Shown: piece by piece, positions 14,728 through 18,606 of the stretch
Numbering within the stretch: the stretch's first letter is position 1
Layout: the number at the start of each line of letters is the position of its first letter
Source: an uncultured Parasutterella sp.
GTDB lineage: Bacteria; Pseudomonadota; Gammaproteobacteria; Burkholderiales; Burkholderiaceae_F
DNA length: 18,606 nucleotides
Direction of reading: 5' to 3'
NCBI GenBank assembly: GCA_900766055.1
Contig: CAAFTZ010000105.1
Location: 1 to 18,606 of the forward strand
Made by a program: the position numbers and the translations under genes
Notes under the pieces: generated by a model
What the model saw: the letters and a program-made list of their open reading frames with translations, nothing else
Told to the model about the DNA's origin: nothing
Database searches by the model: none

Positions 14728-15711
14728 TCACTCTAAACTGTCGATAATGTCATCGGCTCTTTTGAAGGCATCCTCGATAATTCTTCTCCCTCGGAGAACT
14801 CGCTCCTGAGAAGAAGCCGCTTCGGATCTTGCCCACCAAAGGACAAAATTTCTAAGTTCTGCGTTTTCAATGTCTTTGTCCTGACGCGTGATTAGCGACA
14901 TCTGCCATGGTTTACGTTCCCATCCCGGAAGGATAGGAATCAAATCTCCGTTTTTGAGTTCTTCAAGGACATGGGCAAAATAAAGATCCGGTGAAATGCC
15001 CTGATGGTTCAAAAGCAGCCGCTTAATCGTTAGCTGATCATGCGTCATGAATAATGTTTTCCACTTAAGCAGTTCAGACTCCATGTCTCGGAAATACAAA
15101 AATCTCGTCGGAGAATGAGTCGCAGTCTTCAGTAGAAGCCCCGTGTGTTTAGAAAGATCGGCAGGAGTTTTAGGAACTCCGTAACGCCTCAGATATTCAG
15201 GTGAACAGAGGACCGGCGTAGAAGTTTCCATGTAAGGACGGATGACTAAATTGGATTCATCGATGGGCCGCTTATTTGCCACAATGATGTCAACTTCATC
15301 AGTGAGCAATTTATCTACCTCAGCCTCAGGGACAATCTCAAAATTTACCTGAGGATGGGTTCGAGAGTAGGCGAGAAGTTTCTCAGAATAAAACTCTTGC
15401 GCGATTTCTATCGGAGAAGCAATCCTGAAAAGACTTCGTTTGGCAACACCTTTCGAATATTCTTCCAGCTGCTTGAAACCTTTAATCAAAGGATCGGCAA
15501 TGTCCACAATTGCTTCACATTTTTTGGTGGGCTTGAAGGGGCGTTTTGTCTTGATAAGAAGCGGATAACCAAGTTCCTCTTCCAATCCTGCAATCAGGCG
15601 CGAGATCTTTGAGATATCCAATCCCATCAGCAGGGCTGTCTGCGAAATGTTTCCTGTTTTTACTGTAAGAAGTAAGGCTTCCCAGGCTTGTATGTTTTGT
15701 GTGTTTCGCAT
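14728..15711 (-). CDS. LysR-type transcriptional regulator
   Basis: A 327-residue LysR-family regulator. The winged helix-turn-helix occupies residues 8-65 (TGNISQTALLMGLDISKISRLI cut here as its centre NISQTALLMGLDISKISRL, then LEEELGYPLL). The effector-binding domain (about 95-300) shows the usual two-lobed layout, with IASPIEIAQEFYSE, EVDIIVANKRPID and PVLCSPEYLRRYG. The last 40 residues are charged. The gene is divergent from the porin-molybdoenzyme genes; three T-N11-A type operator motifs lie in the shared region, the nearest 33 bases from its start. It probably controls that operon and itself in response to an unknown small molecule. The ferredoxin-like gene follows on the same strand and may be co-transcribed. 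Confidence 0.9.
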   Translation of the reverse strand: MRNTQNIQAWEALLLTVKTGNISQTALLMGLDISKISRLIAGLEEELGYPLLIKTKRPFKPTKKCEAIVDIADPLIKGFKQLEEYSKGVAKRSLFRIASPIEIAQEFYSEKLLAYSRTHPQVNFEIVPEAEVDKLLTDEVDIIVANKRPIDESNLVIRPYMETSTPVLCSPEYLRRYGVPKTPADLSKHTGLLLKTATHSPTRFLYFRDMESELLKWKTLFMTHDQLTIKRLLLNHQGISPDLYFAHVLEELKNGDLIPILPGWERKPWQMSLITRQDKDIENAELRNFVLWWARSEAASSQERVLRGRRIIEDAFKRADDIIDSLE

Positions 15712-15743
15712 AGCTATTTAGATTTAATTCAATGAGTTAATTT

Positions 15744-15762
15744 GTTTGAACAAATTGCAAAC
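15744..15762. promoter_or_regulatory. LysR-type operator site 1
   Basis: GTTTG-N9-CAAAC, containing the LysR T-N11-A pattern. It overlaps a second perfect palindrome, AATTTGTT-TG-AACAAATT (15739-15756). It lies 33 bases upstream of the lysR start codon, placed for autoregulation. Confidence 0.65.
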
Positions 15763-15827
15763 CATGGTAGATAAAAGATAGATAAAACACAAAAACCAGG
15801 CGGTTCTCATCCTTATTTCAGCATTGA

Positions 15828-15846
15828 ATTTGATTAAAACTCAAAT
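15828..15846. promoter_or_regulatory. LysR-type operator site 2
   Basis: ATTTG-N9-CAAAT, the same 5-9-5 inverted repeat layout as sites 1 and 3 with one changed base pair. It lies 41 bases upstream of the -35 of the porin promoter, a usual activation position for LysR proteins. Confidence 0.6.
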
Positions 15847-15886
15847 GAAAACTGTAATCGTTAACTTTCAATAAAGCGATAACTAT

Positions 15887-15914
15887 TTGAAAGGTAAAGG
15901 AATAGTTTGATAAT
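15887..15914 (+). promoter_or_regulatory. Probable porin operon promoter
   Basis: TTGAAA (15887-15892) and GATAAT (15909-15914) are spaced 16 bases apart in an AT-rich stretch. The start of RNA would be near 15921, on the left arm of operator site 3, and would give a leader of about 390 bases before the porin TTG start. Confidence 0.5.
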
Positions 15915-15921
15915 AAAATAA

Positions 15922-15940
15922 GTTTGCAAAATTAACAAAC
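15922..15940. promoter_or_regulatory. LysR-type operator site 3
   Basis: GTTTG-N9-CAAAC, identical arms to site 1; the arms extend to AAGTTTG and CAAACTT (15920-15942). It lies just after the -10 of the porin promoter, where bound protein would hinder transcription, or it could form a hairpin at the RNA 5' end. Confidence 0.6.
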
Positions 15941-15942
15941 TT

Positions 15943-16313
15943 CTTTTCATATCAGCCGTTTTCATGAATTGCTTTGCCGGCAAGAATATAAAAACAAAAG
16001 CAACCCCCAAGGCTTTTCAAAATGAAAACAACATTTCAAAAAAACAGCATTCCCGCCCTGTATAGAACAGGTTCGCCAAAAACAGAACAGCTGAGAAACA
16101 GGAGAAATCTCCTTGGCTGTGTGAAGGACAAAAGTTCCGAATTCTCGTAGAGAGCCGCCGGAAATCTTCCGTTCCCAATTTTTCCCTAATCCGGACGAAA
16201 GATTCCGCTGACATACCGACTTTGAGGCGGCAGAAACGGCTCGTCTCTATTCTACGTTGCCGCAATCCTCAAAGCCAATTCATAACCTCCAATCTCGATC
16301 TGGGAGACTTATC
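15943..16313 (+). other. Long untranslated leader of the porin gene
   Basis: No gene is supported here. The segment contains a stem AGGAGA/TCTCCT (16100-16105 with 16108-16113) nested inside CAGC/GCTG (16088-16091 with 16116-16119). No terminator-like hairpin with a T-run is visible. If the promoter at 15887-15914 is used, this is all transcribed leader. A weaker promoter closer to the porin cannot be excluded. Confidence 0.45.
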
Positions 16314-17366
16314 TTGAAAAAATCACTGCTTGCATTAGCACTTGGCTTTGTCGGAGCAGGTGCTGCATACGCTTCGTCCGTGACCCTTTATGGCATTATC
16401 GAAGAAGGTGTCCTCTATACAAAGGGCAAACATCAGGATGCGACTGTCCAACTCAAAAGTGCACACGATCTCGGTTCTCGCTGGGGTATTAAGGGTGTAG
16501 ACGATCTCGGCAACGGCAATCAAGTCGGTTTCACTCTTGAAGCCGGTTTTTCTCCGGATAACGGTGCGACGGCTAATACCACTTACGGAGCAAATGCTTT
16601 TACTCGTGAATCTATCCTTTGGATTCAGAACGACAAACTTGGCCGCTTAGCTTTTGGTCGTGCAGCAACTTTAGGTTCCGGCTTGGGTTCCTATGACATG
16701 CAGACGGGCTACGCTTTTATGAACGGTTACGGCTTGATCGGTTGGGACAACTGCATGAATAACTTCCTGCGCGTTAACAATGCAGTGATATACCGTTCTC
16801 CGAACTGGTCAGGCTGGACGCTGGGCCTTATGTATTCCAACGGCGTGAAAGACGACACGGCTAAATGGAGCAAAAATCAGCATTATTACGGCGCCGGACT
16901 TAAGTACGCTCAGGGCCCCTGGAAGAGTTCTTTAATCCTTGAAATGGAAACGAAGAATAAAGAAGCGAACCCTCAAACTAAGCCCAAATATACGATTAAC
17001 TACGGCGTCGAATACAACACCGGCTCCTGGACTCCGATGTTTACTTACCGCTGGGTCGACCAGGACGGCAACGTAAAAGGTCATAAATTCGGACTTTCCG
17101 CGATTATTCCATACGCCTCCGGTCGATTTAAAGTGGCTGCCGCTTATCAGTTCGGTAGCGATGAAAGAATCACAGGCCGCTCCGACAAGATCACTCACTG
17201 GCAGGTCGGCGCTGCCTATGAATACTCGCTTTCGAAGAGAACGGTCATCAAACCCTTCATCGGTTATGCCGGCAGCGGAAAGGGCTGGAAAGAATACGGC
17301 TACGTCAACGACGGAAATATCTATAACGCGTGGCAAGCCTACATCGGCATGCACCATTTCTTCTAA
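16314..17366 (+). CDS. Outer-membrane general porin (Burkholderiales type)
   Basis: A 350-residue porin. The start is the TTG at 16314, not an upstream ATG: GGAGA lies 8 bases before it, and the translation then begins directly with a classic signal peptide (KKSLLALALGFVGAGAAYA, cleaved after residue 20). The mature chain opens SSVTLYGIIEEG, the usual first strand of betaproteobacterial trimeric porins, contains the family stretches SRWGIKGVDDLGNG and AFGRAATLGSG, and ends IGMHHFF, with the terminal Phe needed for outer-membrane assembly. It would form a 16-stranded channel for small solutes. The molybdoenzyme gene follows after 54 bases with no terminator, so the channel probably admits that enzyme's substrate. 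It is divergent from the LysR gene. Confidence 0.92.
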   Translation: MKKSLLALALGFVGAGAAYASSVTLYGIIEEGVLYTKGKHQDATVQLKSAHDLGSRWGIKGVDDLGNGNQVGFTLEAGFSPDNGATANTTYGANAFTRESILWIQNDKLGRLAFGRAATLGSGLGSYDMQTGYAFMNGYGLIGWDNCMNNFLRVNNAVIYRSPNWSGWTLGLMYSNGVKDDTAKWSKNQHYYGAGLKYAQGPWKSSLILEMETKNKEANPQTKPKYTINYGVEYNTGSWTPMFTYRWVDQDGNVKGHKFGLSAIIPYASGRFKVAAAYQFGSDERITGRSDKITHWQVGAAYEYSLSKRTVIKPFIGYAGSGKGWKEYGYVNDGNIYNAWQAYIGMHHFF

Positions 17367-17420
17367 TTCCGCTGAATACGGTTCCCAATCGTTCGTATAA
17401 ATACTTCACGGAGTTCATCT

Positions 17421-18606
17421 ATGGAATTCTCTAAATTAACAAGAAGAAGCTTCGCAAAGCTAACGGCGGCTTCAGCTGCGGCCGTACCTCTTGCGAACTT
17501 CGGATCAGGTTTAACTCAGGCAGCCGAACCGGCGCCGGCTGATAAGGCTCAGGCTCCGAAGGACGATGTCAAAATCGTCAAAACAAACTGCAGAGCCTGC
17601 ATTTTCAATTGCGGCGTCTTGGCCCATGTTCGCAACGGAAGGGTCGTAAAACTTGAAGGCAATCCCGAGTACCCGATGACTACGGGCTCCATGTGCGCCA
17701 AAGGTCTCTCAGGAATTAACGCCCTCTATCATCCGAATCGCAATAAATACCCGATGATTCGCGTCGGTGAAAGAGGCGAAAACAAATGGAAGCGTATTTC
17801 CTGGCAGGAAGCGATTGACATCATTGCCAAGAAGCTGATGGAAACACGTGCCAAATATGGCGCAGAAGCAGTTTTCTGCTCCACGGGCGGCGGCGGAAAC
17901 CCGGCTTTCCGTTCGATTTCCCGTTTCTGCAATATTTTCGGTACGCCTAACTGGTACGAACCGGGCTGCGCCCAGTGCTACCTCCCGCGCACTTTGGCAT
18001 ACGGCATAATGTACGGCGGACCATCTACCTCCATCGCTGATGAAAGTGCCCTGGAAATCTATGTTCCCAATACTCCGATGAAGGCCTTCGTCTGCTGGGG
18101 TACCGACCCCTCATACAGCTGTCCCGCCGGCGGCGGAAAAGCTTTGGCAAAACTGCGTGCCCGCGGCGTTAAGTCCGTAGTGATTGATCCCCGCTTAACA
18201 CCGGACGCAGCGCGTGCCGACGTTTGGCTTCCGATTCGTCCCGGCACGGACGTCGCTTTAATGCTGAGTTGGATCAACTACATCCTGGCTCATGACCTCT
18301 ATGATCATGACTTCGTCATGAAATGGACGAATCTTCCTTATTTAGTGAACACCAAAACAAAGATGTTCGTTCGTCCGAATGAACTCTTTGAAGGCGCATC
18401 CCCGAAAGATTACGTCGTTTGGGATAAAAAGACCAATCAGCCTCAAATTTTGGAATACCCCTGGAATGATGCACTCGATCCTCAGTTAGACGGCACATTT
18501 AACTATAAGGGCCAGGAATACAAGACGGGCTTTACGCTCTTAAAGGGACAGGCGGCGCCGTTCACCATTGAAAAAGCAGCGGAAATCTGCTGGCTTGATC
18601 CAAAGA
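17421..18606 (+). CDS. TAT-exported molybdopterin oxidoreductase, catalytic subunit (partial, 3' end outside window)
   Basis: The first 395 codons of a DMSO-reductase-family enzyme; the frame is open to the window end. A twin-arginine signal, L-T-R-R-S-F-A-K-L (6-14), directs folded export to the periplasm. An N-terminal [4Fe-4S] motif follows (Cys57, Cys60, Cys64, Cys92) with Lys94 just after it, as in electron-relaying members. The molybdenum-ligand region reads EPGCAQCYLPR (180-190); Cys183 or Cys186 is the likely metal ligand, pointing to the Cys-type branch (polysulfide/thiosulfate, arsenate, nitrate and dehydroxylase-like enzymes) rather than Ser-type DMSO reductase. GTDPSY and IDPRLTPDAARAD mark bis-MGD contacts. 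GGAG lies 7 bases before the ATG. The substrate cannot be assigned; partner subunits would lie downstream. Confidence 0.9.
   Translation, partial: MEFSKLTRRSFAKLTAASAAAVPLANFGSGLTQAAEPAPADKAQAPKDDVKIVKTNCRACIFNCGVLAHVRNGRVVKLEGNPEYPMTTGSMCAKGLSGINALYHPNRNKYPMIRVGERGENKWKRISWQEAIDIIAKKLMETRAKYGAEAVFCSTGGGGNPAFRSISRFCNIFGTPNWYEPGCAQCYLPRTLAYGIMYGGPSTSIADESALEIYVPNTPMKAFVCWGTDPSYSCPAGGGKALAKLRARGVKSVVIDPRLTPDAARADVWLPIRPGTDVALMLSWINYILAHDLYDHDFVMKWTNLPYLVNTKTKMFVRPNELFEGASPKDYVVWDKKTNQPQILEYPWNDALDPQLDGTFNYKGQEYKTGFTLLKGQAAPFTIEKAAEICWLDPK

Noticed and set aside
16017..16265. Minus-strand 82-codon frame within the porin leader
   Set aside because: Arg- and Phe-rich translation without family likeness, no ribosome-binding site, and it lies in the probable untranslated leader.
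16257..16313. Upstream ATG for the porin
   Set aside because: It would bury the signal peptide 19 residues inside the protein; the TTG at 16314 has GGAGA at the right distance.
1..18606. CRISPR arrays, toxin-antitoxin or phage-defence genes
   Set aside because: No regularly spaced repeats and no recognisable defence domains on either strand apart from the TnpB element end.

Overview
The window looks like chromosome of an anaerobic gut betaproteobacterium of the Sutterellaceae type (Sutterella/Parasutterella-like). This is inferred from the mix of an oxygen-independent haem-degrading radical SAM enzyme, a Burkholderiales-type porin, a TAT-exported molybdopterin oxidoreductase and an adjacent LysR regulator. 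No rRNA or other taxonomic marker is present to prove it.

Layout. 1-134: the right end of an IS200/IS605-type (TnpB) element, with the last codons of tnpB and the terminal hairpin that would form the 3' end of its omega RNA. 310-786: a YccF-domain membrane protein. 883-2588 (minus): a two-gene YadG/YadH-like ABC-2 exporter. 2589-2823: a control region with two Fur boxes. 2824-12154: a tightly packed ten-gene haem operon on the plus strand: anaerobic haem-opening radical SAM methylase (HutW), TonB-dependent outer-membrane receptor, complete ECF transporter (S, T and a fused double ATPase), haem carrier HutX, flavodoxin, and a private ExbB-ExbD-TonB set, closed by a terminator at 12161. 12260-12450: a probable unannotated structured small RNA with its own promoter and terminator. 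12689-12779 (minus): tRNA-Ser(TGA). 13061-13348: a small hypothetical protein. 13441-14547 (minus): a multi-cluster ferredoxin-like protein. 14728-15711 (minus): a LysR regulator. 15712-16313: a long control region with three copies of one LysR-type operator motif. 16314-17366: a porin. 17421 to the end: the first 395 codons of a TAT-exported molybdopterin oxidoreductase.

How the genes work together. The haem operon is a self-contained route. The receptor, energised by ExbBD-TonB, would bring haem into the periplasm. The ECF transporter stands where a classical HutBCD-type importer with a binding protein would be expected, and would carry haem (or a haem-derived tetrapyrrole) across the inner membrane. 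HutX would hold cytoplasmic haem, and HutW with the flavodoxin would open the ring and release iron without oxygen. Fur boxes ahead of hutW point to iron repression. The absence of a periplasmic haem-binding protein, a classical haem permease and an oxygen-dependent HutZ/haem oxygenase makes the ECF-plus-HutW combination the most interesting system here.

The second module (LysR, porin, molybdoenzyme) looks like a regulated anaerobic respiration or reduction unit. The porin would admit a small substrate, the periplasmic molybdoenzyme would act on it, and the LysR protein would sense it through the repeated GTTTG-N9-CAAAC-type sites. Its substrate cannot be read from sequence.
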